NCBI RefSeq assembly: GCF_003065385.1
Contig: NZ_CP023277.1
Span: 388,044 to 452,043, forward strand
DNA length: 64,000 bases
DNA from: Polynucleobacter acidiphobus
Lineage (GTDB): Bacteria > Pseudomonadota > Gammaproteobacteria > Burkholderiales > Burkholderiaceae
Reading direction: 5' to 3'
Each line of letters starts with the position of its first letter. The first letter of the stretch is position 1. This document shows positions 43,206 through 52,922 of this stretch, in pieces. A program made the translations under genes and the position numbers. The notes under the pieces were generated by a model. The model was not told where the DNA came from and made no database searches. It saw only the letters and a list, made by a program, of their open reading frames with translations.

Positions 43206-44057
43206 ATGGACCGTCAAATTATTCAGGTGATTCCAAGTGTTGCAACCTCTGATGGGGCGGGCGTTCGCTTACGTCGTAGCTTGGGCGGTCAAGATCGGCA
43301 GCGCTTAGATCCATTTTTGATGCTCGATGAGTTTTCATCCAACGATCCGAATGATTATGTTGCTGGATTTCCACCCCATCCCCATCGTGGTTTCGAAACG
43401 GTGACCTATATGATCGAGGGCCATATGTTGCATGAGGATCATTTGGGTAATCGTGGTCACTTAAAAAGTGGTGGTGTGCAATGGATGACCGCCGGTCGCG
43501 GAATTATTCATTCAGAAATGCCTCAGCAGGAGAGTGGTGCAATGCGCGGATTTCAGCTATGGATTAATTTGCCCGCTCGCGAAAAAATGAAGCCTGCAGG
43601 GTATCAGGACATTCAAGATGCATCCATTCCAAGAGTGTATCTACCCCAAGGCGGATTGGTTAAAGTGATCGCAGGAGATTACCAGTCGCCTGATGGCTCT
43701 ATCATTCAAGGCCCTATTCATGGATTGAGTACCGAGCCACTATTTTTTGATATTCACTTATCTGGCCACGATACTTTTAGCCATCCAATACCGATCCTCC
43801 ATCACAGTTTTATCTATGTGTATGAAGGTGATTTAGCCGTTGGTGGCCAAGTGGAGCGAGTGCCATCTCAGGCGGCGCTCGTTTTGGGTGAGGGCGATCA
43901 AGTGACGATGCAATCTGGTGCACAGGGGGCTAAAGCCATTTGGGTGGCTGCAAAACCACTCCACGAGCCGATTGTTCAGCATGGACCCTTTGTCATGAAT
44001 ACCCAAGAAGAAATTATGCAAGCGATCACAGACTATCAGCAGAATCGACTGACCTGA
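43206..44057 (+). CDS. Pirin family cupin protein
   Basis: This 283-residue bicupin has metal-binding residues in FPPHPHRGFETVTYMIEGH and the family's GNRGHLKSGGVQWMTAGRGI, followed by HSEMPQQ. Pirins bind Fe and some act as quercetinases or redox sensors. It lies 3 bp after the carboxymuconolactone decarboxylase-like gene and is likely co-transcribed. Confidence 0.92.
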   Translation: MDRQIIQVIPSVATSDGAGVRLRRSLGGQDRQRLDPFLMLDEFSSNDPNDYVAGFPPHPHRGFETVTYMIEGHMLHEDHLGNRGHLKSGGVQWMTAGRGIIHSEMPQQESGAMRGFQLWINLPAREKMKPAGYQDIQDASIPRVYLPQGGLVKVIAGDYQSPDGSIIQGPIHGLSTEPLFFDIHLSGHDTFSHPIPILHHSFIYVYEGDLAVGGQVERVPSQAALVLGEGDQVTMQSGAQGAKAIWVAAKPLHEPIVQHGPFVMNTQEEIMQAITDYQQNRLT

Positions 44058-44074
44058 AAGTCTGACTGGCACAT

Positions 44075-44653
44075 TTATAAAACCGATTGTTTGCCGTAAT
44101 ATCGCTTATAGACATCAATCCCAAACTTACAGATTGAGATAAATAACAGGGCTCCCAAAATATCGCCAATGAGCATGGCAATCGCATTTGAGAGACTGCC
44201 GCTCGGGATACCCATTAGTACAAACCACACTTGATGTAATCCGGTACTCAAAAGAGCAAAGACTAAGACGCTAATCGCGATCATCTGTATATTGAGGTTG
44301 CTCAAATCCGGATTAATTTTGAGATTACGAATCACAAGCAGGCGCGCGAGATAGGGGCCAAAACCTGAAATAAGTCCAATTCCTACAATACTGATGATGT
44401 CTTCGCCCAGATCGCGCCCAAAGGTAATGAGAGCGGATGCAGTAGCAATGCCTAAGGCTCCAGATAGCCCAAAAATCAGGACCAGAAATAGCCTGAGTCC
44501 AGCGGGTAGATAAATCCAATTCACGCCGGGAGACACTTCCAAAAATGCCATCAGCCAATCATTGGCATAAAATAAAATGGCATATGCAAGGCCGCATCCA
44601 ATGACCACCCTAAAGGAAACCGCAGATTCCTTTGAAAGATTTGCTGGGTCCAT
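44075..44653 (-). CDS. MASE1-like integral membrane protein
   Basis: This 192-residue protein has six to seven hydrophobic segments and WIYLPAGLRLFLVLIFGLSG near residue 45-65, which resembles the MASE1 sensor motif. It lacks any histidine kinase or GGDEF output domain, so it is a stand-alone membrane domain or a degraded sensor. It is convergent with the pirin gene. Confidence 0.65.
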   Translation of the reverse strand: MDPANLSKESAVSFRVVIGCGLAYAILFYANDWLMAFLEVSPGVNWIYLPAGLRLFLVLIFGLSGALGIATASALITFGRDLGEDIISIVGIGLISGFGPYLARLLVIRNLKINPDLSNLNIQMIAISVLVFALLSTGLHQVWFVLMGIPSGSLSNAIAMLIGDILGALLFISICKFGIDVYKRYYGKQSVL

Positions 44654-44733
44654 AAAACTTGATGCCGATTATTGTGATTAGAAGTCTTTTAGTATAGTGT
44701 TGATATTATTTTTTTGATTGGTGAATTCCGCTC

Positions 44734-45084
44734 ATGCCACAACGCTCCTTGTCTTATTTACGTTTTCTGAATTGCCTAGATACGCTTGATCGTATCAATC
44801 CAGGGAAGAAATTGGATTTCACGGAGGAGCAGTTGTTAAATCGGGTGATGTTGGCCTGGGATCGTCAACAAACGATCTTGGTTGGGGATTTATTAACCGC
44901 CCATGAGCTTGGCTCGCAAGCCACCCTTCATGGACGGATCAAAAATTTGCAGGCGATGGGCTATATCAAACTGTCCATTGACAAAGCTGATGCTCGCAAG
45001 AAACACATCATCCCAACTAAATTGGCTTTAAGTCACTACGAAAAGCTCTCCATGCAGATGGAGAGTGTTCTGCAAACACCTTAG
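44734..45084 (+). CDS. Winged-helix (MarR-like) regulator
   Basis: This 116-residue protein has a winged helix-turn-helix: LLTAHELGSQATLHGRIKNL followed by the wing KLSIDKADARKKHIIPT. The dimerisation helices flank it. Known MarR-like proteins sense small molecules; the ligand is unknown. It lies immediately left of the ssrA-derived island and is divergent from the MASE1-like gene (80 bp between starts). Confidence 0.8.
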   Translation: MPQRSLSYLRFLNCLDTLDRINPGKKLDFTEEQLLNRVMLAWDRQQTILVGDLLTAHELGSQATLHGRIKNLQAMGYIKLSIDKADARKKHIIPTKLALSHYEKLSMQMESVLQTP

Positions 45085-45115
45085 GTTAGAAGCGGTTTCC
45101 AAACAGTACCAACAT

Positions 45116-45144
45116 CAAATCGGTGGAGTCGGCTGGAATCGAAC
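45116..45144. repeat. att-like copy of the ssrA 3' end (outer)
   Basis: Twenty-nine bases, CAAATCGGTGGAGTCGGCTG then GAATCGAAC, repeat 46484-46512 with two mismatches. The copy at 46484-46512 is the true tmRNA 3' end on the minus strand. The two enclose 1.34 kb carrying one gene, fic. Integrases commonly target the 3' end of ssrA, and the element's att copy restores it. No integrase is present. The remaining bases 45145-45195 hold only the end of the fic gene region and no other feature. Confidence 0.85.
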
Positions 45145-45195
45145 AAAAACTTACTTTCAGGTAACTGATCACGTGTTCATATATCGGCAATAAAT

Positions 45196-46245
45196 TCATT
45201 TTAGGGAGTACCAAACCCCGCGACCTTGACCGTGTTGTTCTAGATGGCTTAATTGAGTCAACTTTCTAAAATGCACCTTTAGAGCGTTTCGATTGGCGCC
45301 AGTATGATGAACGGCATCGCTGATGGTAATCTTGCCATGTTCACGAGCAAGTTCAACAATTTTGAGCGATAGGTTTGGCAAAGGGGCTAAGGTAATCTTT
45401 TCCTGCTCTACTTTTTTCTCAAGTTTTTGGACTTGTGTAGCCAAAGACTGAAAGAAAAACTTAACCCATTGCTGCCAGTTGGGGCTCTCAGTTCTGATCG
45501 TTCCCTGGGTCTGGCGGAGGGCAAGATAGTAGCCTTCTTTATTCTGCTCAATAATGCTTTCCAGGGAGCTGTATGGCACATAGATGTAACCAGTCTTTAG
45601 TAACAGCAATGTTGTTAGCACACGCGATAGGCGACCATTGCCATCCTGAAATGGATGAATTTCTAGGAAGATGACGGTCCATAGGGAAATAATGATGAGT
45701 GGATGCAATTCATCTTTATCAAGTTCTGTCCTAACCCATTCAATCACCTCTGTCATTAGGCGTGGTGTATCAAATGGTGTTGCTGTTTCAAAAACAATCC
45801 CGATTTGCACACCTTGTTCATTAAAGGCGGCAACACTGTTTGAGCTCGTTTTATATTGACCTCGATGCCATTCATCTTTTGAGCTAAAGCCCAATAGTTT
45901 CTGGTGTAACTGTTTGATGTAATTTTCGGTAAAGGGGATTTCATCCCAAGCTGAGAAAATCAAATCCATAACCTCTGCGTAGCCCGCAACTTCTTGTTCA
46001 TCACGAGTTGAGAATTCTTTTATCTGTAGGTTTGATAGCAGTTGCTCGACTTCTCGGTCGGATAACTTGCTGCCTTCAATGCGTGTTGAGGAGCCGATGC
46101 TTTCGATAGTGGCTACATGACGTAGTTTTGAGAGTCTCTCGGGAGCAAGCGCCCCTAGTGCGCGCCATGCGCCCTTGAATTCATCAATTTTTGAGATGAG
46201 CTTAAGGAGTTCAGGGCTAATTTTTAGGGTGCTTGACTTGATCAT
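45196..46245 (-). CDS. Fic family protein with C-terminal winged helix
   Basis: This 349-residue protein has the Fic active motif HPFQDGNGRLSR (197-208), normally AMP-transferring, and an N-terminal inhibitory-type motif STRIEG (53-58: S-x-x-x-E-G) that in Fic enzymes of class II blocks ATP with a glutamate. A C-terminal helix-turn-helix (ISDAVHHTGANRNALKVHFR) suits DNA-binding or target recruitment. It is the only gene in the ssrA island. The target is unknown. It may act as a toxin with in-built control or in defence. Confidence 0.88.
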   Translation of the reverse strand: MIKSSTLKISPELLKLISKIDEFKGAWRALGALAPERLSKLRHVATIESIGSSTRIEGSKLSDREVEQLLSNLQIKEFSTRDEQEVAGYAEVMDLIFSAWDEIPFTENYIKQLHQKLLGFSSKDEWHRGQYKTSSNSVAAFNEQGVQIGIVFETATPFDTPRLMTEVIEWVRTELDKDELHPLIIISLWTVIFLEIHPFQDGNGRLSRVLTTLLLLKTGYIYVPYSSLESIIEQNKEGYYLALRQTQGTIRTESPNWQQWVKFFFQSLATQVQKLEKKVEQEKITLAPLPNLSLKIVELAREHGKITISDAVHHTGANRNALKVHFRKLTQLSHLEQHGQGRGVWYSLK

Positions 46246-46251
46246 GCCTCA

Positions 46252-46345
46252 TTTTACACCCATTTTTACACCCAATTACACCCAATTATTAAGGATTTTT
46301 TACATATTTCCAATTTTTTACACCCAATTACACCCATTTTGATTT
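46252..46345. repeat. Repeated TTACACCCA motifs upstream of fic
   Basis: Five copies of the core TACACCCA, each preceded by T-rich or AAT sequence, occur at about 46254-46285 and 46318-46337, in two clusters. They lie between the fic start and ssrA. They could be arm-type sites for a tyrosine integrase or an operator for Fic autoregulation. 46346-46483 has no gene and includes a CCCCCGGGGG palindrome near 46421-46430. Confidence 0.5.
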
Positions 46346-46483
46346 CCTTAATGAGCCCCCAAAATGTTGGCGGATATAAGCTTGGTGGATAGGGCCAGGA
46401 ATAAGCGGGATAAGCAATTCCCCCGGGGGTTAACCAGAATAAAGAGGTGGAAAAGGGGGTAAAAGAGCCCCAAATCTACTTGA

Positions 46484-46512
46484 CAAATTGGTGGAGTCGG
46501 CGGGAATCGAAC
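46484..46512. repeat. att-like sequence within the ssrA 3' end (inner)
   Basis: This is the matching 29-bp partner of 45116-45144, overlapping the functional tmRNA T-arm and CCA end. The paired repeats define the small island's boundaries. Confidence 0.85.
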
Positions 46513-46847
46513 CCGCGTCCGCAAACACGCTACAACAAGTTCTACATACTTAGTCTAATTATTTGATTTAACCAAGGCAACGCGAATCGACACGCTTTGC
46601 ATTAGCGATTCACTCAGTTTTCGTATCAACTCTCGTGACGCGGGTTGATCTTATCTCTTGTAAATGACCCTGATGTAGCTTGCGCTACCTGACCCAAGAG
46701 AGAATCAGTTCAGGGGCAGCCGCAATCAAGCGGCTAGTGCGTAACGTTCGTCGTTAGCAGTTATTGCATTCCCATTGATTTACGAGATAACGGGTCCTCG
46801 GTATGCCCTTGATGCTTTGTAATCCACGTCGAAACCATGTCGACCCC
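46489..46847 (-). ncRNA. ssrA: Transfer-messenger RNA (tmRNA)
   Basis: On the minus strand this begins GGGGTCGACATGGTTTCGAC and ends in a T arm and CGACTCCACCA with encoded CCA. The two ends pair as an acceptor stem. The tag reading frame, after AATGCAATAACT, reads GCT AAC GAC GAA CGT TAC GCA CTA GCC GCT TGA, giving ANDERYALAA. It rescues stalled ribosomes with SmpB. It is 359 nt, within the usual range. It lies 56 bp downstream of gph. Confidence 0.95.
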
Positions 46848-46903
46848 GAATTATTTTCACACTAGGACAAATATTTTAAGTCTTTGGGGAATAAATTGCA
46901 CAG

Positions 46904-47572
46904 CTATTTTGTAAACAGAATTTGGCGCAGATCCTGTGGGCGATGAATCAGGTAGTCTGCACCCCAGGCGTGCGGCGGCTCTTCGCACCCACAATAGCCA
47001 TAGAGAGCGGCTGCTGTCTGCATCCCAGCAGCCTTACCAGACACAATGTCACGAATATCATCACCAATATAAACGGCTCTCTTGGGATCGACCTTGGCCA
47101 AGCGAGCGGCGTGCAAAATCGGTTCTGGATGGGGCTTGGAGTGGGGCGTGGTATCGCCTGAGACCACGCAATGGGCTCTTTTCAGTAAGCCCATTTGCTC
47201 CGTGAGCGGTTGGGTGAATCGTTGTTGTTTATTGGTGACAATCCCCCACGGAATCTTTTGCTCATCAAGTTCTTGTAAAAGCGCTTCCATCCCCTCATAC
47301 AGTTTGCTGTGAACTAAGAGCGCTTCTTCGTAAAAGTGTAAGAAGCGATCGCGCAGGGAAATAAACTCAGGGTGATCGGGATCAATTCCAAAACTTTTCT
47401 GGATTAGTCCCCGCGCTCCAGCGGATGCCATGGGTCGGAGGACCTCATAGGCCATGGGCGGACGCTGGTTGGCAATCAGCAGACGATTGGCTGCTGCAAC
47501 TAAATCTGGTGCGGTATCCGCGAGCGTGCCATCGAGATCAAAAAAGACCCCCTCAAATACTGGCGTGCCCAT
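46904..47572 (-). CDS. gph: Phosphoglycolate phosphatase (HAD superfamily)
   Basis: This 222-residue HAD hydrolase has motif I FFDLDGTLADT, motif II in WGIVTNK, the lysine in SGDTTPHSKPHPEP and motif IV VYIGDDIRD. It converts 2-phosphoglycolate from DNA repair to glycolate. The start overlaps the ubiG stop by one base (TAATG). Confidence 0.92.
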   Translation of the reverse strand: MGTPVFEGVFFDLDGTLADTAPDLVAAANRLLIANQRPPMAYEVLRPMASAGARGLIQKSFGIDPDHPEFISLRDRFLHFYEEALLVHSKLYEGMEALLQELDEQKIPWGIVTNKQQRFTQPLTEQMGLLKRAHCVVSGDTTPHSKPHPEPILHAARLAKVDPKRAVYIGDDIRDIVSGKAAGMQTAAALYGYCGCEEPPHAWGADYLIHRPQDLRQILFTK

Positions 47573-48270
47573 TATTGAGGCTTGCGGGTTGCCATCATGT
47601 AATTCACATCCGTATCACTACCCAAGCGATAAATTTGTGTGATGGGGTTATAGGTCATACCCTTGAGTTGCAATACCTCTAGGCCGGCAGTCCGAGTAAA
47701 TTGTGCCAGTTCAGAAGGCTTAATAAATTTCTCATACTGATGCGTACCCTTGGGCAGGAGTTGCAAAATATACTCCGCACCAATAATCGCTAAGAGGTAG
47801 GATTTTGGGTTGCGATTGAGGGTGGAAAAGAAGAGATGGCCACCAGGTTTACAGAGATTTGCACACGCTTGTACCACGGAGGCTGGATCAGGTACATGCT
47901 CAAGCATTTCCATGCAGGTGACCACGTCATATGAATGGGGTTCTTCTTTTGATAAATCCTCCGCTGAAATCGAGCGATATCGCACGGTAGTACCGCTCTC
48001 TAATTGGTGCAATTCAGCGACTTTGAGTGCTTTGGTCGATAAATCGATACCAGTCACGCTTGCCCCCACCTTGGAGAGTGATTCAGTAAGAATGCCGCCG
48101 CCACATCCGACGTCGAGCACTCGCTTACCTTCTAAATTCGTGATCGATTCAATCCAGCCAAGGCGCAAGGGATTGATCGCATGCAAAGGTTTAAATTCGC
48201 TGGTCGGATCCCACCAGCGATGCGCTAGGGCGCTAAATTTATCAATCTCAGCTTGGTCAACATTGCTCAT
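47572..48270 (-). CDS. ubiG: Ubiquinone biosynthesis O-methyltransferase UbiG
   Basis: This 232-residue SAM methyltransferase starts with [20 protein letters not shown] (UbiG hallmark) and motif [16 protein letters not shown]. It performs both O-methylations of ubiquinone synthesis. The ATG at 48270 fits the family start; an ATG 12 bp upstream is possible. Confidence 0.94.
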   Translation of the reverse strand: MSNVDQAEIDKFSALAHRWWDPTSEFKPLHAINPLRLGWIESITNLEGKRVLDVGCGGGILTESLSKVGASVTGIDLSTKALKVAELHQLESGTTVRYRSISAEDLSKEEPHSYDVVTCMEMLEHVPDPASVVQACANLCKPGGHLFFSTLNRNPKSYLLAIIGAEYILQLLPKGTHQYEKFIKPSELAQFTRTAGLEVLQLKGMTYNPITQIYRLGSDTDVNYMMATRKPQ

Positions 48271-48320
48271 TGAAAATACCATTTAAGGAGTTAAGTAAGA
48301 CTATACAAAAAAAGCAATAA

Positions 48321-48344
48321 AAAAGCCCGGCAAGCCGGGCTTTT
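48321..48344 (-). terminator. Rho-independent terminator after the OmpA-like gene
   Basis: AAAAGCCCGGC and GCCGGGCTTTT form an 11-bp stem around AA, with T-runs on both strands. It lies 18 bp beyond the stop of the minus-strand ompA-like gene and insulates ubiG. Confidence 0.9.
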
Positions 48345-48362
48345 GAAGTCCAAGGGACTAAA

Positions 48363-48971
48363 TTACTTGACAGCTTGTGTGCCAACCACTTCGATCACAG
48401 CGCGACGGTTCTTGGCACGGCCTTCAGCAGTTGCATTGCTAGCGACTGGATCAGCCTTACCTTTACTTTCGGTGTAAACACGAGTAGCTTCAACACCACC
48501 ATCATTGGTCAAGAATGCCTTAACCGCATTGGCACGGCGTTGACCGAGGGCAATGTTGTATGCATCAGTACCGATGCTATCGGTGTAACCAACAATAATG
48601 ACTACCTCAAGCTTCATCTTTTTGATGTCTTGAGCAAGCTTATTCAAAGTAGCAACACCTTCAGACTTCAAATTGGACTTGTCAAAGTCAAACAAGGTGT
48701 CTGCTTGCAAGGTGATTTTCTTCTGAGTCACTTTGCTTGGTGCTGGTTTTGCAGGAGCAGCAGCAGGCTTAGGGGCGAGCCAGCCGTCGCAATTTGGAGC
48801 GGCGGTTGCTGGGGTCCAGCTAGCATCACGCCAGCAGAGTGTGCCGTCACCGTTTCTCCATGGAGTGCCGGTGGAGTTTACCCAGTTATCAACATTCTTT
48901 GGCTGGGCCATGACTGAACCGGCAGAAATCGTAATAACTGCAGCAAGCATCAGTTTTAGGGTTTTGTTCAT
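48363..48971 (-). CDS. OmpA-family outer membrane protein
   Basis: This 202-residue protein has a signal peptide ending GSVMAQ and a short unusual N-terminal part with tryptophans (DNWVNSTGTPWRNGDGTLCW). An A/P/K linker follows, then an OmpA C-terminal peptidoglycan-binding domain (FDFDKSNLKSEGVATLNKLA; TDSIGTDAYNIALGQRRANA). It lacks the 8-strand barrel of classical OmpA, so it resembles the short OmpA-like proteins of betaproteobacteria. It tethers the outer membrane to the cell wall. Confidence 0.9.
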   Translation of the reverse strand: MNKTLKLMLAAVITISAGSVMAQPKNVDNWVNSTGTPWRNGDGTLCWRDASWTPATAAPNCDGWLAPKPAAAPAKPAPSKVTQKKITLQADTLFDFDKSNLKSEGVATLNKLAQDIKKMKLEVVIIVGYTDSIGTDAYNIALGQRRANAVKAFLTNDGGVEATRVYTESKGKADPVASNATAEGRAKNRRAVIEVVGTQAVK

Positions 48972-49117
48972 TTTTTATCCTCAAAAAACATTTAATAAAT
49001 TAATGCAACCGAATCGCCTAAAAGCCCAAAAAAGCCTAAAGCGCTACAACATAAATAGGTACTAACTATCGGAATATTAGCACAGGTTATGTGTCTGTGA
49101 AATGATATTATTTCGAG

Positions 49118-51799
49118 ATGGAACAAGCCGCTAAAGAAACTCTCCCGATATCCCTAGAAGACGAAATGCGGCGGTCCTATCTGGACTACGCCATGAGCGT
49201 AATCGTCGGCCGAGCCTTGCCGGACGTGCGGGATGGGTTAAAACCCGTACACCGCCGGGTTTTATACGCCATGTATGAATTAAACAACGATTGGAACCGG
49301 GCTTTTAAGAAATCTGCCCGTATCGTGGGTGATGTGATCGGTAAATACCATCCCCATGGCGATACGGCGGTTTATGACACGATCGTTCGCATGGCCCAGG
49401 ATTTCTCGTTGCGCTACATGTTGGTCGATGGTCAGGGTAACTTTGGATCGGTCGATGGCGACAACGCCGCGGCGATGCGTTATACCGAGATTCGTCTGCG
49501 CAAGATCGCCCATGAGCTATTAGCTGACCTAGATAAAGAAACCGTTGATTTTGGGCCCAACTACGACGGCAGTGAAAAAGAACCGCTCATTCTTCCTGCA
49601 AAAGTTCCCAACCTACTAATTAACGGCTCCTCCGGCATTGCGGTGGGTATGGCCACCAATATTCCTCCCCATAATTTGGATGAAGTGATCAGGGCCTGTT
49701 TGCATGTCTTGCATCAGCCGGATTGCACGATCGATGAGCTCATTGAGATCATTCCGGCACCTGATTTCCCGACCGCTGGAATTATTTATGGCGTTCAAGG
49801 AGTTCGCGAGGGGTATCGCACTGGACGAGGCCGCGTCGTGATGCGGGCCAAGACCCATTTTGAAGACATGGACAAGGGCCAGCGTCAAGCGATTATTGTG
49901 GATGAGTTGCCTTATCAAGTAAATAAGAAAAACCTGCTTGAGCGCATTGCTGAGCTGGTTAACGAGAAGAAAATTGAGGGCATCTCAGATTTGCGCGATG
50001 AGTCTGACAAGTCGGGGATGCGGGTTGTGATTGAACTCAAGCGCGGTGAAGTGCCCGAAGTCGTTCTGAATAATTTATACAAGAGTACTCAGCTTCAAGA
50101 TAACTTCGGTATGAATATGGTGGCCTTGGTCGACAATCAGCCAAGACTCCTCAATCTCAAACAAATGCTCGAGTATTTCTTGGCGCATCGCCGTGAGGTG
50201 ATTACCCGGCGCACCATATTTGAGTTACGCAAAGCGCGCGAACGGGGCCATGTGCTTGAGGGCTTGGCCGTTGCCCTTGCCAATATCGATCGATTCATTG
50301 CCATCATCAAGGCAGCTGCTAATCCAGTCGTTGCCAAACAGGAGTTAATGGCAGAGGCCTGGGACTCTTCATTAGTGCGTGAGATGCTAGCTCGTGCTGA
50401 GGGCGAGGCTCCCGGTGGTCGCAATGCCTTCCGGCCCGAGGGCCTCTTGCCAGAATATGGCATGCAAGACAGCGGACTCTATCGCTTATCCGATGATCAA
50501 GCCCAAGAAATTTTGCAAATGCGCCTGCAGCGCTTAACTGGTCTTGAACAAGACAAGATCGTGAATGAGTATAAAGAGGTGATGGATCAGATTGCTGATT
50601 TATTGGATCTGCTCGCAAAGCCTGAGCGTGTCACCAAAGTCATTGAAACTGAGTTACTTGAGGTGAAGGCAGAGTTTGGTTCAGAGGGCAGTGACTCGGG
50701 TCGTCGTTCTTATATTGAAATGAACGCCACAGAGCTGTTTACGGAAGATCTAATTACTCCGACCGATATGGTGGTCACACTCTCTCACGCTGGATATATG
50801 AAGAGCCAGCCTTTAAGCGAATACCGGGCGCAAAAGCGTGGGGGTCGAGGTAAGCAAGCTGCGGCTACTAAAGACGAGGACTGGATCGATACTCTGTTTG
50901 TCGCCAATACCCACGATACGATTTTGTGTTTCTCCGACCGAGGTCGGATGTATTGGTTAAAAGTTTGGGAGGTTCCGCAAGGAAGTCGGACTTCGCGCGG
51001 CAAGCCAATTGTCAACATGTTCCCACTGGTAGAGGGCGAAAAGATCACAGTGATTCTGCCGATTCAGGGCTATCAAGAGGATCACTATGTGTTTATGGCA
51101 ACTCGCCGAGGCACTGTGAAGAAAACCCGTTTATCGGATTTTTCGAATCCTCGTAAGGCCGGAATCATTGCGGTTGACTTGGATGAGGGCGACTTTTTGG
51201 TTGGGGCAGCCATCACAGACGGCAAGCATGATGTGATGTTGTTCTCGGATGCAGGTAAAGCTGTTCGTTTTGATGAGAATGATGTGCGACCCATGGGTCG
51301 AACCGCGCGCGGTGTCCGTGGCATGAATTTGTCTGACGGTCAAGAGGTGATTGCCATGCTAGTTGCGCCTGCGGAAGTTGCCGAGGGGGCTGTGGCCGTA
51401 GTTGAAGATGCAGCAGCGCCAAATAGTGTGTTAACCGCAACCGAGAATGGTTACGGTAAGCGCACCCCGATTGCTGAGTACACCCGTCATGGGCGCGGTA
51501 CGAAAGGCATGATTGCGATTCAGACGAGTGAGCGAAATGGTAAGGTCGTTGCTGCAGCTTTGGTTTCCCCAGAGGATCAAATTATGTTGATTACTACTGG
51601 TGGAGTACTCGTTCGTACGCGGGTATCAGAGATTCGGGAGATGGGTCGTGCCACACAGGGCGTTACTCTGATTAACGTCGATGAGGGAACCCATTTATCT
51701 GGATTGCAGCGCATCGCAGAGAGTGATTCGGATGAAGATGGCGACGACGTAGGCGATGCGCAAAGCAATAGCGAATCCGATGCAGCACCTGATGCCTAA
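49118..51799 (+). CDS. gyrA: DNA gyrase subunit A
   Basis: This 893-residue protein carries the catalytic tyrosine Y122 (AMRYTEIRL) and the quinolone region [10 protein letters not shown], where residue 83 is Thr rather than Ser and D87 is retained. The GyrA box QKRGGRGKQ lies near residue 570. The C-terminal beta-pinwheel follows, with an acidic tail ([20 protein letters not shown]). It supercoils DNA with GyrB. It begins a long co-directional run to the window's end. Confidence 0.97.
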   Translation: MEQAAKETLPISLEDEMRRSYLDYAMSVIVGRALPDVRDGLKPVHRRVLYAMYELNNDWNRAFKKSARIVGDVIGKYHPHGDTAVYDTIVRMAQDFSLRYMLVDGQGNFGSVDGDNAAAMRYTEIRLRKIAHELLADLDKETVDFGPNYDGSEKEPLILPAKVPNLLINGSSGIAVGMATNIPPHNLDEVIRACLHVLHQPDCTIDELIEIIPAPDFPTAGIIYGVQGVREGYRTGRGRVVMRAKTHFEDMDKGQRQAIIVDELPYQVNKKNLLERIAELVNEKKIEGISDLRDESDKSGMRVVIELKRGEVPEVVLNNLYKSTQLQDNFGMNMVALVDNQPRLLNLKQMLEYFLAHRREVITRRTIFELRKARERGHVLEGLAVALANIDRFIAIIKAAANPVVAKQELMAEAWDSSLVREMLARAEGEAPGGRNAFRPEGLLPEYGMQDSGLYRLSDDQAQEILQMRLQRLTGLEQDKIVNEYKEVMDQIADLLDLLAKPERVTKVIETELLEVKAEFGSEGSDSGRRSYIEMNATELFTEDLITPTDMVVTLSHAGYMKSQPLSEYRAQKRGGRGKQAAATKDEDWIDTLFVANTHDTILCFSDRGRMYWLKVWEVPQGSRTSRGKPIVNMFPLVEGEKITVILPIQGYQEDHYVFMATRRGTVKKTRLSDFSNPRKAGIIAVDLDEGDFLVGAAITDGKHDVMLFSDAGKAVRFDENDVRPMGRTARGVRGMNLSDGQEVIAMLVAPAEVAEGAVAVVEDAAAPNSVLTATENGYGKRTPIAEYTRHGRGTKGMIAIQTSERNGKVVAAALVSPEDQIMLITTGGVLVRTRVSEIREMGRATQGVTLINVDEGTHLSGLQRIAESDSDEDGDDVGDAQSNSESDAAPDA

Positions 51800-51824
51800 G
51801 CAAAGCTTCAACTAACCGGACTTC

Positions 51825-52922
51825 ATGATGAGTTTTGACCGCCGCATTTATAACTTCGCAGCGGGGCCAGCAACCTTACCTGAAGAGGTATTACAGCAAG
51901 CTCGCGATGAACTGTTGAATTGGCAGGGCCTCGGCACCAGCGTGATGGAGATTAGTCACCGCAGCAAAGAGTTTATGGCGGTCTATGAAAAAACCTTAGC
52001 CGATCTTCGCGAGCTTATGGCCATTCCAAACGATTACGAAATCTTGCTCTTGCAGGGTGGCGGAATTGGTCAAAATGCGGCGATTCCGATGAACCTGATG
52101 CCCTTAGCCAAGGAACCCAAGGCAGATTTTGTAGTGACCGGGATTTGGTCTGAGAAATCAGTCAAAGAAGCGCAAAAATACGGGGAAGCCCACATCGCTG
52201 CGAGTTCACAAGCGCAAGGGTTTCGGTCGATTCCCGAACAACAGACATGGACCCTGTCCGAAGATGCGGCCTACGTGCATATTTGTGCCAATGAGACGAT
52301 TGGCGGCGTTGAATTTGCTGAGTTTCCAAAGCTTGGCAAGACCCCTTTAGTTGCTGATATCTCGAGCAATATTCTTTCAAAAGCCATGAACGTGAGCGAG
52401 TGTGGCGTACTTTTCGCTGGTGCTCAGAAGAATATTGGCCCCGCTGGGGTCACTATTGTGATTGTGCGCAAGGACTTAATGGGGCACGCGATGCCGATTA
52501 CTCCTTCAATCTGGGATTGGGCTAAAGAGGCAGCAAATCAATCGATGTTCAATACTCCTCCTACTTTCCCAATTTATGTTTCCGGCTTAGTATTTGAATG
52601 GATCAAGCGGCAAGGTGGCGTGGCGGAGATGGAGCGCCGCAGTCAACAGAAATCATCCCTACTGTATGGATTCATTGATCAAAGCTCTCTCTATGAAAAC
52701 CGCGTGGATCCAAAGTGCCGCTCGAGAACCAATGTCACATTCTTTCTGAAAGACGAAGGTTTAAATGCAGAGTTTTTGGAACAATCTAGCGCTGCGGGCT
52801 TGGCGGCTTTACGTGGCCATAAGGCTGCAGGAGGGATGCGCGCCAGTGTCTACAACGCCATGCCGATTGCTGGCGTTGAGACCTTGGTGGAGTTCATGCG
52901 TGAGTTTGAAAGGCGTGCCTAA
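51825..52922 (+). CDS. serC: Phosphoserine aminotransferase
   Basis: This 365-residue PLP enzyme starts MSFDRRIYNFAAGPATLPEE (ATG 51825 or 51828). The PLP lysine is in FAGAQKNIGPAG. It makes phosphoserine and also serves pyridoxine synthesis. It is 25 bp after gyrA and overlaps pheA by one base (TAATG). Confidence 0.96.
   Translation: MMSFDRRIYNFAAGPATLPEEVLQQARDELLNWQGLGTSVMEISHRSKEFMAVYEKTLADLRELMAIPNDYEILLLQGGGIGQNAAIPMNLMPLAKEPKADFVVTGIWSEKSVKEAQKYGEAHIAASSQAQGFRSIPEQQTWTLSEDAAYVHICANETIGGVEFAEFPKLGKTPLVADISSNILSKAMNVSECGVLFAGAQKNIGPAGVTIVIVRKDLMGHAMPITPSIWDWAKEAANQSMFNTPPTFPIYVSGLVFEWIKRQGGVAEMERRSQQKSSLLYGFIDQSSLYENRVDPKCRSRTNVTFFLKDEGLNAEFLEQSSAAGLAALRGHKAAGGMRASVYNAMPIAGVETLVEFMREFERRA

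Noticed and set aside
46252..46345. Possible CRISPR-like array of TTACACCCA units
   Set aside because: The units are 8-9 bp and unevenly spaced, with no spacers and no cas genes.
49358..49378. GyrA Thr83 as acquired quinolone resistance
   Set aside because: Thr or Ser at this site is a natural variant between species; nothing shows recent selection.
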